Shown here: one piece after another, positions 1 through 8,039 of the stretch
Layout: every line of letters begins with the position of its first letter
How positions within the stretch are numbered: position 1 is the stretch's first letter
Source of the DNA: Haliea sp041583655
GTDB taxonomy: Bacteria > Pseudomonadota > Gammaproteobacteria > Pseudomonadales > Halieaceae
Length of the DNA stretch: 21,534 nucleotides
NCBI GenBank assembly: GCA_041583655.1
Contig: JBFHFJ010000022.1
Span: 1 to 21,534, forward strand
Direction: 5' to 3'
Notes under the pieces: generated by a model
The model's input: only the letters and a program-made list of their open reading frames with translations
Databases searched by the model: none
Told to the model about the DNA's origin: nothing
Program-made: the position numbers and the translations under genes

Positions 1-752
1 TCCGCATCCAGATAGCAGGGAAACCGCTCGCGGTATCCCTCAAGATCGGCACCGTTCAGCACCACGCTGGCGGTGCCGTTTTTGTTTTGCAGGTCTGCCA
101 GCACCTTGCCCTCCGCGTCGAGGGCCAGGCTGTCCCCTGAATAGTCCAGTCCCTTTGCGTCCCGTCCGATTCGATTCACCCCCACGACACAGGCCAGGTT
201 CTCGATTGCCCTTGCCGGCAGCAGCGCCCGCCAGTGCAGCCGTCGTGCGGCGGGCCAGTTGGCGACAAACAGCATCAGGTCGTAGTCCTGCCGGTTGCGG
301 CTGAATACCGGAAAGCGCAGGTCGTAGCAGACCTGCAGGTGGATACGCCAGCCGCGCCAGGGAACGATGACCCGCTGGTTCCCCGCGGCGTAGCGCTGGT
401 GCTCTCCGGCCATGCGGAACAGGTGCCGCTTGTCGTAATGGCTGACGCCATCCGGCGTGGCGAACAACATGCGGTTGTAGACTGCGTCCCCTTCGCGCAC
501 GGCGATGCTGCCGGTGATTGCACAGCCCCGTTGCCGGGCCTGGGCCAGCAGCCATTGCTCGGTGGCACCACCCGGCTCCTCGGCGTTGCCAAGGGCATTC
601 ATGGAAAACCCGGTTGTGAACATTTCCGGCAGCACGATCAGGTCACTGTGCTCCACCGATTCCGCCAGCAGGGCTTCCAGGTGTTGACGATTGTCGGCCG
701 GGGCTTCCCAGGCGAGTTCGCACTGGACCAGGCTTACAGTCAGATTCTGCAT
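1..752 (-). CDS. yafV: YafV-type omega-amidase (carbon-nitrogen hydrolase), 3' end cut by window
   Basis: This is a nitrilase-superfamily amidohydrolase, partial: 250 residues are readable and the C-terminus runs off the left edge. Family members of this type are about 255-270 aa, so little is missing. The catalytic triad is visible: Glu43 (in VLPEMFTTGFS), Lys108 (SHYDKRHLF) and Cys142 (LQVCYDLRFPVF). YafV-type enzymes hydrolyse 2-oxoglutaramate or 2-oxosuccinamate to the 2-oxo-dicarboxylate and ammonia in the cytoplasm, removing the product of glutamine transamination. The ATG start at 752 lies inside the end of the preceding aminotransferase gene (13-bp overlap), so translation is probably coupled. 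That pairing with a YbdL-type aminotransferase is the classic glutaminase II arrangement and supports the specific name over a generic amidase. Substrate is inferred from the family, not seen. Confidence 0.9.
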   Translation of the reverse strand, partial: MQNLTVSLVQCELAWEAPADNRQHLEALLAESVEHSDLIVLPEMFTTGFSMNALGNAEEPGGATEQWLLAQARQRGCAITGSIAVREGDAVYNRMLFATPDGVSHYDKRHLFRMAGEHQRYAAGNQRVIVPWRGWRIHLQVCYDLRFPVFSRNRQDYDLMLFVANWPAARRLHWRALLPARAIENLACVVGVNRIGRDAKGLDYSGDSLALDAEGKVLADLQNKNGTASVVLNGADLEGYRERFPCYLDA

Positions 753-1882
753 AATCGCTCCGCTGCCCGTCGCAGCTGCTCATCCTGCTTGGCAAAGCAG
801 AAGCGCAGCAGCCGCTGCGGGGGTGGTTGTTGATAAAACACCGAAACCGGGATGGAGGCGACGCCTGCTTCCCGGGTCCACTGCTCGCACAGCGCGGTGT
901 CTTCGCTGGCGCTGATGGCGCTGTAATCCAGCAGCTGGAAATAGCTGCCGGCGCAGGGCTGCAGGGTGAACCGGGAGCCTTCCAGCGCCGCGCAGAACAG
1001 GTCGCGCCTCTGCTGGTAGCTGGCCGCCAGCGTCAGCGGGTAGTCCGGCTCCCCGGCCATGAAGTCGGCCAATGCCTGCTGCACCGGCGTCACCGCGACA
1101 AAGCAGACGAACTGGTGCACTTTGCGCAGCTCTGCGGTCAGCGCCGGCGGGGCAACGCAGTAGCCGGTTTTCCAGCCGGTCACGCCAAAGGTCTTGCCGA
1201 AGGAGAATACCGCGAAACTTCGCTCCCTGAGCCCTTCGAACTGCAGGGCGCTGTGATGCTGGCGGCCGTCATAGACCAGGTATTCGTAGACTTCATCGCT
1301 GATTACCAGCAGGCCGAAGCGGGTGGCCAGGCTCTGCAGTTGCAGCAGGTCCTCCCTGCTCATCACCGCTCCGGTGGGATTGTGCGGGGAGTTGATCACC
1401 AGCAGGCGGGTTCTGGGGGTGATGCTCTGCTCGATCCGCTCCCAGTCCGGGGCGAAGGCGGGTGCGGACATCGGGACATGGACCGGGACGCCGCCTGCGA
1501 GGATCACAGCGGGGCGGTAACTGTCGTAGCAGGGGTCCAGCAGGATGACCTCGTCACCGTGACGGACACAGGCGGTGATTGCGCAGTAAATGGCCTCGGT
1601 GGCGCCGGGGACCACGGTGATTTCTGTTTCCGGGTCGCAGTGGACTCCGCGATGACGGGCGAGCTGTGCCGCGATGGCCTGGCGCAGCGCCGGCAGGCCC
1701 GCCATGGGCGCGTATTGATTGTGGCCCTCCAGGGCATGGCGGGCCAGGGCCGCACGCAGGGAGTGCGGAGGCGGGAAATCGGGAAAGCCCTGGGACAGGT
1801 TCAGTGCCTGATGCTCCTGGGCCAGGGCAGACATGCGGGTAAATATGGTAGTGCCGACATCCGGCAGCTTGCTCTGCAGCAT
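740..1882 (-). CDS. ybdL: YbdL-type methionine/glutamine-dependent aminotransferase (PLP fold type I)
   Basis: A full-length class I/II aminotransferase of 380 aa; E. coli YbdL is of similar size. The fold type I landmarks are present: Asn167 (NSPHNPTG), Asp196 and Tyr199 (ISDEVYEYLVYDG), the PLP Schiff-base Lys230 (FSFGKTFGVTGWKTGY), and a C-terminal Arg (QRLLRFCFAK) for the substrate carboxylate. The family transaminates methionine, phenylalanine and other hydrophobic amino acids or their 2-oxoacids, often with glutamine as partner. The ATG at 1882 follows the regulator gene by 12 bp, with a purine-rich AGGA upstream. The gene overlaps yafV by 13 bp, so the two are one translational unit. 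With a 2-oxoacid oxidoreductase and an amino acid dehydrogenase divergently encoded next door, the locus as a whole handles amino-acid/2-oxoacid interconversion. It could equally be labelled kynurenine/aromatic aminotransferase-like. Confidence 0.9.
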   Translation of the reverse strand: MLQSKLPDVGTTIFTRMSALAQEHQALNLSQGFPDFPPPHSLRAALARHALEGHNQYAPMAGLPALRQAIAAQLARHRGVHCDPETEITVVPGATEAIYCAITACVRHGDEVILLDPCYDSYRPAVILAGGVPVHVPMSAPAFAPDWERIEQSITPRTRLLVINSPHNPTGAVMSREDLLQLQSLATRFGLLVISDEVYEYLVYDGRQHHSALQFEGLRERSFAVFSFGKTFGVTGWKTGYCVAPPALTAELRKVHQFVCFVAVTPVQQALADFMAGEPDYPLTLAASYQQRRDLFCAALEGSRFTLQPCAGSYFQLLDYSAISASEDTALCEQWTREAGVASIPVSVFYQQPPPQRLLRFCFAKQDEQLRRAAERLCRI

Positions 1883-1894
1883 GGCCCCTGCGTC

Positions 1895-2371
1895 CTAGAG
1901 TTGGGTGTCCAGCGGTAATTCGGTGCTGTTCTTGATTTCGGTCACCGCCATGTGTGAATGCAGTTCGCGGATAGCCGGGCTGGCAGTCAGCGTGTTGCGC
2001 ACAAAATCCTCGTAGTGGCGAATGTCCCGGGTCACGATCTTGAGCATGTAATCCCAGATTCCGGTCATTGTATAGCACTCCATCACCTCTGGATGGCGCA
2101 CGATGTCCTGTTCGAAACTCATCAGGTTCTGGCGCCCGGTGGATGTCAGGTTGATGGTGGCGAAAACCACGACTTCCATCCCCAGCCGGGCCCTGTCGAG
2201 GAGGACAACCCGGCCCTGGATCAGTCCCTCTTCCTCCATGCGGTTGATACGGCGCCAGCATGGGGACTGGGACAGGTTGATGCGCTCGGCGATTGCCGCA
2301 GTGCTGATGGTGGCGTCGCGCTGCAACATCTTGAGAATCTCTACGTCTTGTTTGCCGAGAAAACTGGACAT
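1895..2371 (-). CDS. Lrp/AsnC-family transcriptional regulator
   Basis: A 158-aa protein of standard Lrp/AsnC length. The N-terminal helix-turn-helix (about residues 8-55: DVEILKMLQRDA, then STAAIAERINLSQSPCWRRI) has the typical family wording. The C-terminal part from about residue 65 is the RAM/AsnC ligand-binding and oligomerisation domain (ECYTMTGIWDYMLKIVTRD). Start ATG at 2371 has GGAGA about 6 nt upstream. These proteins are feast/famine regulators that bind an amino acid and control nearby genes. Here the gene leads an operon with an aminotransferase and omega-amidase and sits divergent to a 2-oxoacid oxidoreductase and an amino acid dehydrogenase. Local control of both arms is therefore likely, through the palindrome at 2396-2410. 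The effector is probably an aromatic or branched-chain amino acid, which is inference. Confidence 0.93.
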   Translation of the reverse strand: MSSFLGKQDVEILKMLQRDATISTAAIAERINLSQSPCWRRINRMEEEGLIQGRVVLLDRARLGMEVVVFATINLTSTGRQNLMSFEQDIVRHPEVMECYTMTGIWDYMLKIVTRDIRHYEDFVRNTLTASPAIRELHSHMAVTEIKNSTELPLDTQL

Positions 2372-2395
2372 CTATGTCTCCAAGAGAACTTTATC

Positions 2396-2410
2396 TGCAT
2401 AAATTATGCA
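2396..2410. promoter_or_regulatory. Candidate Lrp-family operator (perfect 15-bp palindrome)
   Basis: TGCATAA-A-TTATGCA is an exact inverted repeat around a central A at 2403, AT-rich in a GC-rich region. Lrp/AsnC sites are typically about 15-bp AT-centred palindromes. It lies 25 bp upstream of the regulator's start codon, where it would overlap the regulator's own promoter. It is also about 60 bp upstream of the likely transcription start of the rightward operon, a usual activator position. Regulator identity is inferred from adjacency. Confidence 0.65.
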
Positions 2411-2450
2411 TACTAGGGCGGAAAATGCCCGCAAATCAAATAACAATTTC

Positions 2451-2456
2451 TATACT
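2451..2456 (+). promoter_or_regulatory. Candidate -10 element for the oxidoreductase operon
   Basis: TATACT matches the sigma-70 -10 consensus at 5 of 6 positions and stands in an AT-rich pocket 37 bp upstream of the chosen ATG. No good -35 is visible at 16-18 bp distance, which fits a promoter that needs an activator bound upstream, such as the adjacent palindrome. This is a pattern call only. Confidence 0.4.
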
Positions 2457-2492
2457 TTTCAGGGACACTATGCGCCCCGGAGGAGTTCCAGC

Positions 2493-5400
2493 ATGGGTAC
2501 AGATAAGAGCAAGGCAATCCACAGGGTGTCCCTGGACGACAAGTACGCCCTGGACACGGCCCGCGCCTACATGACGGGTATCGAGGCGCTGGTGCGCCTG
2601 CCGATGCTGCAGCACCAGCGCGACCAGCGGGCGGGGCTGAACACCGCCGCCTTCATCTCCGGCTACCGTGGTTCGCCCCTGGGCGGGGTTGACCAGGCCC
2701 TGTGGAAAGCGCGGCCCTGGCTGGCGAAACACAATGTGCACTTCCAGCCCGGGCTCAATGAAGACCTGGCCGCGACCGCGGTGTGGGGCAGCCAGCAGAC
2801 CAACCTCTTCGCCGGCGCCCGGTACGACGGCGTGTTCGGCATGTGGTACGGCAAGGGGCCCGGTGTCGATCGCAGCATGGACGTGATCAAGCACGCCAAT
2901 GCTTTTGGCACCTCCCGCTTCGGCGGTGTGCTGGCCGTCGCCGGCGACGATCACGCCTGCAAGTCATCGACCCTTCCGCACCAGTCTGAGCACATGTTCA
3001 TCGGTGCGTCGGTGCCGGTACTGAGCCCGGCCAATGTCCAGGAAGTGCTGGACCTGGGTATCTTCGGCTGGGAACTGTCTCGCTACAGCGGCTGCTGGGT
3101 GGCCCTCAAGGCGATCACGGAAAACATGGATTCGGCGATCTCCGCGGACATCGATCCCAACCGGATCGAGATTGTGATTCCCGAGGAGTTCCAGTTGCCC
3201 GCGGACGGCGTGCATGGCCGCTGGCCCGACAAGCCGCTGGAGCAGGAATTACGGCTTAACAAGTACAAGATCTATGCGGCCCGTGAGTTTGCCCGGGTCA
3301 ACAACCTGAATCGTATCGTGGTGGACTGCCCCAACCCGCGCTTGGGCATTATTACCACCGGCAAGGCCTACCTGGACGTGATGCAGGCACTGGAGGACAT
3401 GGGCATCGATGATGCCGTGGCCGCCGAGATCGGGCTGCGCGTCTACAAGGTGGGCATGCCATGGCCGCTGGAGCCTCGTACCACCCACGACTTTGCCGAG
3501 GGTCTGGAGGAGATCCTGGTGGTGGAGGAAAAACGCTCCATCATCGAGGACCAGCTAACCGGCCAGCTGTACAACTATCCGGTCGCCGCCCGCCCGCGGG
3601 TCATTGGCGAATTCGACGAAGAGGGCCGCGACCTGCTGCCCAATCTGGCTGAACTGACCCCGGCGATGGTTGCTCTGGCCATAGCCAGCCGGGTCCGCCG
3701 TTTCTACCAGTCCGAAACCATGGATCGCCGCATACGCTGGATCGAGCAGAAGGAAGTCTCCCTGGCGCAGCCGCGCGAGACTATTGAGCGGGTGCCTCAT
3801 TTCTGCTCTGGCTGCCCGCACAATACCTCGACCAAGGTTCCCGAGGGCAGTCACGCATTTGGCGGGATCGGCTGCCACTACATGGCGACCTGGATGCCGG
3901 ACCGCGAAACCCATACCTTTACCCAGATGGGTGGAGAGGGCGCTACCTGGATCGGCCAGGCGCCTTTTACCGATACCCGGCATGTCTTCCAGAACCTGGG
4001 CGATGGAACCTACTTTCACTCGGGGCTGCTGGCGATTCGTGCCGCGGTCGCCTCCGGGGTGAATATCACCTACAAGATTCTCTACAACGACGCGGTCGCC
4101 ATGACCGGTGGCCAGCCCATCGACGGCACACTCACCGTGGCGGACCTGATCAGCCAGGTGTCAGCCGAGCGCGTCAACCGCATCGCCCTGGTCAGTGACC
4201 ATCCGGAGGCCTGGCGCGGCCAGTTCCACGGCGTTACCGGCTTCAGCCTGCACCACCGCGATGAGATGGACGCCCTGCAGCGCGAGTTGCGCGAGTACCA
4301 GGGCACATCGGTGATCGTCTATGTGCAGACCTGCGCCGCAGAAAAACGTCGCCGGCGCAAGAAAGGCAGTCTCGAGGATCCCGCCAAACGCCTGTTCATC
4401 AACGACGCGGTCTGCGAAGGCTGCGGCGACTGCAGCGTCAAGTCCAACTGCCTGTCGGTCATCCCCAGGGAAACCGAGCTGGGGCGCAAGCGCCAGATCG
4501 ACCAGAGCTCCTGCAACAAGGATTACAGCTGTGCCAACGGTTTCTGCCCCAGCTTTGTCTCGGTGGTCGGCGGCAGGTTGCGCAAGCCCGACGGCGCCGG
4601 GAAGGATGTCGATACCCTGTTCGACCCGCTGCCGGAACCCGTGCTGCCCGGCCTGGAGAAGCCCTGGAACACGGTCGTTACGGGAGTGGGTGGCACCGGG
4701 GTGCTGACGATCACTGCCCTGGTGGCGATGGCGGCGCACATTGAGGGCAAGGGCTGTGCCACCATGAACCAGACCGGCCTGGCGCAGAAATTTGGCGCGG
4801 TGGTGAGTCACGTCCGGGTCAGCGCCAATCAGGAAGATATCAAGGCTGTGCGCATTCCCGCGGGTGAGGCCGATCTCCTGCTCGGCTGTGACCTGGTGGT
4901 GACCTCTACCTACGAAGCCCTGGGCAAGGTTGCCCAGGGCCGCACCCACGCCGTGGTCAATGACGCGGAAGTGCCCACGTCGGCGTTCATCCTGGACCCG
5001 GACGCGCGTTTCCCCACCGCGGCGATGAAGGCCAAAGTCAGTGACGAGGCCGGCGAAGCGGCGACCTTCTTCATCGATTCCACCCGCATTGCCACCCAGC
5101 TGCTGGGGGACTCCATCGGCTCCAACCTGTTCCTGCTTGGCTATGCCTGGCAGCAGGGTCTGGTGCCGGTGTCGGCGGCGGCGCTGGAGGAGGCCATCGA
5201 GTTGAATGGCGTGGCGGTCAGCTTCAACAAGGAGGCATTCATGTGGGGGCGGCGTTGCGCCCACCAGCCGGAGCGGGTGCTCGCGCTGGTGGACAAACTG
5301 GCGCCGCAGTCACCAGCGCGGCTGCAGACCTTCGCGGACATCGTTGAGGACCGTGCCGCGCGCCTGACCCAGTACCAGAACGCGGCCTATGCGGCGCAGT

Positions 5401-5993
5401 ACCGGCAGCATGCCGAGCGCGTCCACGCGGCGGATCCGCGCGCGGGAGAGGCGGACAGCATCAGTGTGGCCGTGGCCCGCAACCTGTACAAGCTGATGGC
5501 GATCAAGGACGAATATGAGGTCGCCCGTCTCTACAGTGACGGCGAGTTCCTGCGCAAGCTGGAACGTCAGTTCGAAGGTGATTACGAGCTGCGGTTTAAC
5601 CTCGCCCCGCCCCTGTTCAGCAAGCGCGACCCCAATACCGGGCACCTGATCAAGCAGGAATTCGGCCCCTGGATGCTGCGGGCGTTTGCCTTGCTGGCCC
5701 GCCTGCGTTTCCTGCGCGGCAGTGTTCTGGATGTGTTCGGACGGACCGCCGAGCGGCGCCGGGAGCGCGCCGACCTGCAGGACTACCTGGCCTTGCTGGA
5801 CCAGCTGTTGCCGGCGCTCAATGCCGGCAACTATGCCGCTGCCCTGGAGCTGGCACGCCTCCCGGCCAGACTGCGTGGTTTCGGCCACGTCAAGGATCGC
5901 AACCGCGAGCTGCTGGCGCTGCGCCGGGACGAGCTGCTGCGGCAGTTCCACGGTGAGGCCGCCAGTCCGGTCACGATTGTGAACGCCGCCTGA
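2493..5993 (+). CDS. Fused indolepyruvate / 2-oxoacid:ferredoxin oxidoreductase (alpha-gamma fusion)
   Basis: A 1166-aa single-chain enzyme that oxidatively decarboxylates aryl or branched 2-oxoacids (for example indolepyruvate, phenylpyruvate) to acyl-CoA, passing electrons to ferredoxin. Domain order: N-terminal pyrimidine-binding half (AFISGYRGSPLGG, about residue 50); TPP domain from about 437 (FCSGCPHNTSTKVP) with the metal/TPP segment YNDAVAMTGGQP near 530; an Fe-S segment with Cys641/644/647/653 and Cys674/680/685; a gamma domain from about 730 (TGVGGTGVL); and a C-terminal extension of about 230 aa, matching the DUF6537-type tail of this family. I chose the ATG at 2493 because GGAGGAG lies 7 nt upstream. 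The longer frame from 2406 would place the promoter inside the gene. The amino acid dehydrogenase follows 31 bp downstream and would supply its substrate. The exact 2-oxoacid is not determinable here. Confidence 0.93.
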   Translation: MGTDKSKAIHRVSLDDKYALDTARAYMTGIEALVRLPMLQHQRDQRAGLNTAAFISGYRGSPLGGVDQALWKARPWLAKHNVHFQPGLNEDLAATAVWGSQQTNLFAGARYDGVFGMWYGKGPGVDRSMDVIKHANAFGTSRFGGVLAVAGDDHACKSSTLPHQSEHMFIGASVPVLSPANVQEVLDLGIFGWELSRYSGCWVALKAITENMDSAISADIDPNRIEIVIPEEFQLPADGVHGRWPDKPLEQELRLNKYKIYAAREFARVNNLNRIVVDCPNPRLGIITTGKAYLDVMQALEDMGIDDAVAAEIGLRVYKVGMPWPLEPRTTHDFAEGLEEILVVEEKRSIIEDQLTGQLYNYPVAARPRVIGEFDEEGRDLLPNLAELTPAMVALAIASRVRRFYQSETMDRRIRWIEQKEVSLAQPRETIERVPHFCSGCPHNTSTKVPEGSHAFGGIGCHYMATWMPDRETHTFTQMGGEGATWIGQAPFTDTRHVFQNLGDGTYFHSGLLAIRAAVASGVNITYKILYNDAVAMTGGQPIDGTLTVADLISQVSAERVNRIALVSDHPEAWRGQFHGVTGFSLHHRDEMDALQRELREYQGTSVIVYVQTCAAEKRRRRKKGSLEDPAKRLFINDAVCEGCGDCSVKSNCLSVIPRETELGRKRQIDQSSCNKDYSCANGFCPSFVSVVGGRLRKPDGAGKDVDTLFDPLPEPVLPGLEKPWNTVVTGVGGTGVLTITALVAMAAHIEGKGCATMNQTGLAQKFGAVVSHVRVSANQEDIKAVRIPAGEADLLLGCDLVVTSTYEALGKVAQGRTHAVVNDAEVPTSAFILDPDARFPTAAMKAKVSDEAGEAATFFIDSTRIATQLLGDSIGSNLFLLGYAWQQGLVPVSAAALEEAIELNGVAVSFNKEAFMWGRRCAHQPERVLALVDKLAPQSPARLQTFADIVEDRAARLTQYQNAAYAAQYRQHAERVHAADPRAGEADSISVAVARNLYKLMAIKDEYEVARLYSDGEFLRKLERQFEGDYELRFNLAPPLFSKRDPNTGHLIKQEFGPWMLRAFALLARLRFLRGSVLDVFGRTAERRRERADLQDYLALLDQLLPALNAGNYAAALELARLPARLRGFGHVKDRNRELLALRRDELLRQFHGEAASPVTIVNAA

Positions 5994-6024
5994 ACCCGAC
6001 ATAACACTGATTGAGGACCATTGC

Positions 6025-7104
6025 ATGACCGTTTTCTCCGCCCCCGCCTGGGACCAGCACGAGCTGGTGGCATTCGGCTCCGACCGCGCCAGCGGTCTGC
6101 GCGCGATCATTGCCGTACACGATACCACCCTGGGGCAGGGGGTCGGCGGCTGTCGCATGTTTCCCTATGCCAGTGACGAGGAGGCATTGCACGATGTGCT
6201 GCGCCTGTCGCGCGGCATGACCTATAAATCGGCCCTGGCGGGTTTGCCCATGGGCGGAGGGAAATCGGTGATCATAGGCGATCCCCGCCGGGACAAGACT
6301 CCGGCGCTGCTGCGGGCCATGGGTGATTTCGTCCACTCCCAGGGCGGGCGCTATGTGGCCGCGGAGGATTCCGGTACCGGGGTGGCCGACATACGCCTGA
6401 TGGCCGAGCGCACACCCCATGTCAGCGGCATGAACGACAATGAATTTGGCGGCGACCCCTCCCCCAGTACCGCCTATGGGGTGTTCCTGGGCATCCGGAC
6501 CGCAGTGCGCCACCGGCTGGGCGTGGAGCATTGTTCAGGCCTTCGGGTGGCGGTGCAGGGCCTGGGACATGTGGGTTACCACCTTGCCCGCCATTTGCTC
6601 GCCGACGGCGCGACGGTATACGGTGCGGATGTCAACGCTGCCAACCTCCACCGGGCCGTCGACGAGCTGGGTGTGCTGCCAGTCGCCACCGATGAGGTTC
6701 TCGCGCTGGAGGTGGATATCCTGGCACCCTGCGCAATGGGCGCGGTGCTCAACGATCGCAGTATCCCCGCGCTGCGAGCCGGGATCGTCGCCGGCGCCGC
6801 CAACAACCAGCTGGCCACAGCAGAGGACTGCGCCAGGCTGCAGGACCACGGTATCCTCTATTGCCCCGATTTCCTGATCAACGCCGGGGGCATCATCGAT
6901 GTGCACCACCAGCGGATCGGCTCGGCGGAAGAGGTAAAGCGACGTCACATTGAACGCATTGAAACGACCCTGGCGGAGGTCCTGCAGCGCGCGGACACCA
7001 CCCGCCAGCCAACCCACGAGATTGCCGAAGATCTCGCGCGGGAGTATCTGCGGCCTGCTGCGGGGCCGGGTGTAGCCCCCATGCCGCTGCAGGCTGCGGG
7101 CTGA
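6025..7104 (+). CDS. Leu/Phe/Val-type amino acid dehydrogenase (NAD-dependent)
   Basis: A 359-aa member of the Glu/Leu/Phe/Val dehydrogenase superfamily, in the short leucine/phenylalanine dehydrogenase class. Visible landmarks are the glycine-rich GQGVGGCRM, the substrate and catalytic lysines Lys68 and Lys80 (MTYKSALAGLPMGGGK), Asp115 (AAEDSGTG), and the Rossmann loop VQGLGHVG near residue 180. These fall at the same numbers as in Bacillus leucine dehydrogenase, as I recall it. The enzyme deaminates an L-amino acid to its 2-oxoacid with NAD+. Start ATG 6025 has TGAGGA upstream, and the gene is 31 bp after the 2-oxoacid oxidoreductase. The pair therefore makes a two-step route from amino acid to acyl-CoA. 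Whether leucine, valine or phenylalanine is preferred cannot be settled from these motifs; the aromatic-type oxidoreductase favours phenylalanine. Confidence 0.93.
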   Translation: MTVFSAPAWDQHELVAFGSDRASGLRAIIAVHDTTLGQGVGGCRMFPYASDEEALHDVLRLSRGMTYKSALAGLPMGGGKSVIIGDPRRDKTPALLRAMGDFVHSQGGRYVAAEDSGTGVADIRLMAERTPHVSGMNDNEFGGDPSPSTAYGVFLGIRTAVRHRLGVEHCSGLRVAVQGLGHVGYHLARHLLADGATVYGADVNAANLHRAVDELGVLPVATDEVLALEVDILAPCAMGAVLNDRSIPALRAGIVAGAANNQLATAEDCARLQDHGILYCPDFLINAGGIIDVHHQRIGSAEEVKRRHIERIETTLAEVLQRADTTRQPTHEIAEDLAREYLRPAAGPGVAPMPLQAAG

Positions 7105-7114
7105 GCTGACGGGG

Positions 7115-8029
7115 TCAGAGTTTCGCAGTTACCCTGTCGCGGCCCAGCGCCTTGGCCCGGTAGAGCGCCTCGTCGGCGCGCTGCAGCAGGGCTTCCACAT
7201 CCGTGTCGCTGTTCCGGCAGGCGCTGACTCCGGCGCTGATGGTCAAGGTGCAGTCTGCGCCCGCGCAGCTCGCCATGTTGAGCCGGGCAATGCTCTCCCG
7301 CAGCCGGTCTGCCAGCGGAATGGCCTCGGTGCCGCTGGTGTGGGGCAGCACCACGGCGAACTCTTCGCCGCCGTAGCGGCAGAGCATGTCCTGCTCGCGC
7401 AGGCTGGAACCGCAGTGCTCGGCAATACAGCGCAGCACCTGGTCGCCGGTCAGGTGACCGAAGCGATCATTGATTTTCTTGAAGTGATCCACGTCGAAAA
7501 TAATCAGGGAGAAGGGGCGTTGATAGCGCTGAAATCCTGAGAGGTGGCTGCGCAGAATCCCCATCAGTTTGCGCCGGTTGAACGCGCCGGTCAGTTCATC
7601 AAGCTCTGCCTGTTGCTGGAGTTCCAGGCGCAACAGGTGGCTTTCGGTAACATTGCGGGCCACCCAGAGCACGGCCCGTTCACCGTCGACCAGGGAGGAC
7701 AGAGGCTGGATGGTGGCTTCGAACCAGAGCTCCTCCCGGGGGCCGGGGACGTCATCCAGCCCCGAAACCTCAGTATTGCGGAGGCTGTAGTTCACAATGC
7801 GCGGGTAGTCGCCCCCGAGGGCACGGCGAATCTCCCGCAGGAATTCGTCGGCCTTGCCGGAGGGCATGACTTCGTGCAGGGTCAGGCCGAGCAGCGGGGT
7901 GCCAGTGTGGTAGTACCGCGTGTCTGCTCCGCCGAGGGTCATGGCATAGCGGCCTGACTCCGTGAGGACAAAGGTCTTGTCGGGGAGAAGGGTTAGAATT
8001 TCTAGCAGCAGATTATCGTTATCGTTCAA
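7115..8029 (-). CDS. PAS-GGDEF diguanylate cyclase
   Basis: A 304-aa predicted cytoplasmic diguanylate cyclase with no membrane segment. Residues 1-130 look like a PAS sensor (ends LWVARNVTES), followed by a short helical linker and a GGDEF domain starting DELTGAFNRR at 144. The active-site loop is intact as GGEEF at 220-224, and the inhibitory-site motif RxxD is present at 211-214 (REQD), five residues before it. It should therefore make c-di-GMP and be product-inhibited. The start is a TTG at 8029, 10 nt after the stop of the transporter gene, with only a poor Shine-Dalgarno; the next ATG, at residue 30, would cut into the PAS domain. It is the third gene of a leftward set after the short-chain dehydrogenase and the transporter. 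It converges on the amino acid dehydrogenase with a 10-bp gap. The PAS ligand is unknown. Confidence 0.9.
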   Translation of the reverse strand: MNDNDNLLLEILTLLPDKTFVLTESGRYAMTLGGADTRYYHTGTPLLGLTLHEVMPSGKADEFLREIRRALGGDYPRIVNYSLRNTEVSGLDDVPGPREELWFEATIQPLSSLVDGERAVLWVARNVTESHLLRLELQQQAELDELTGAFNRRKLMGILRSHLSGFQRYQRPFSLIIFDVDHFKKINDRFGHLTGDQVLRCIAEHCGSSLREQDMLCRYGGEEFAVVLPHTSGTEAIPLADRLRESIARLNMASCAGADCTLTISAGVSACRNSDTDVEALLQRADEALYRAKALGRDRVTAKL

Positions 8030-8039
8030 GGTGGCTGGC

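Noticed and set aside
2406..2492. N-terminal extension of the fused oxidoreductase by 29 residues
   Set aside because: It would put the start codon inside the palindrome and translate the -10 region; the ATG at 2493 has an excellent GGAGGAG.
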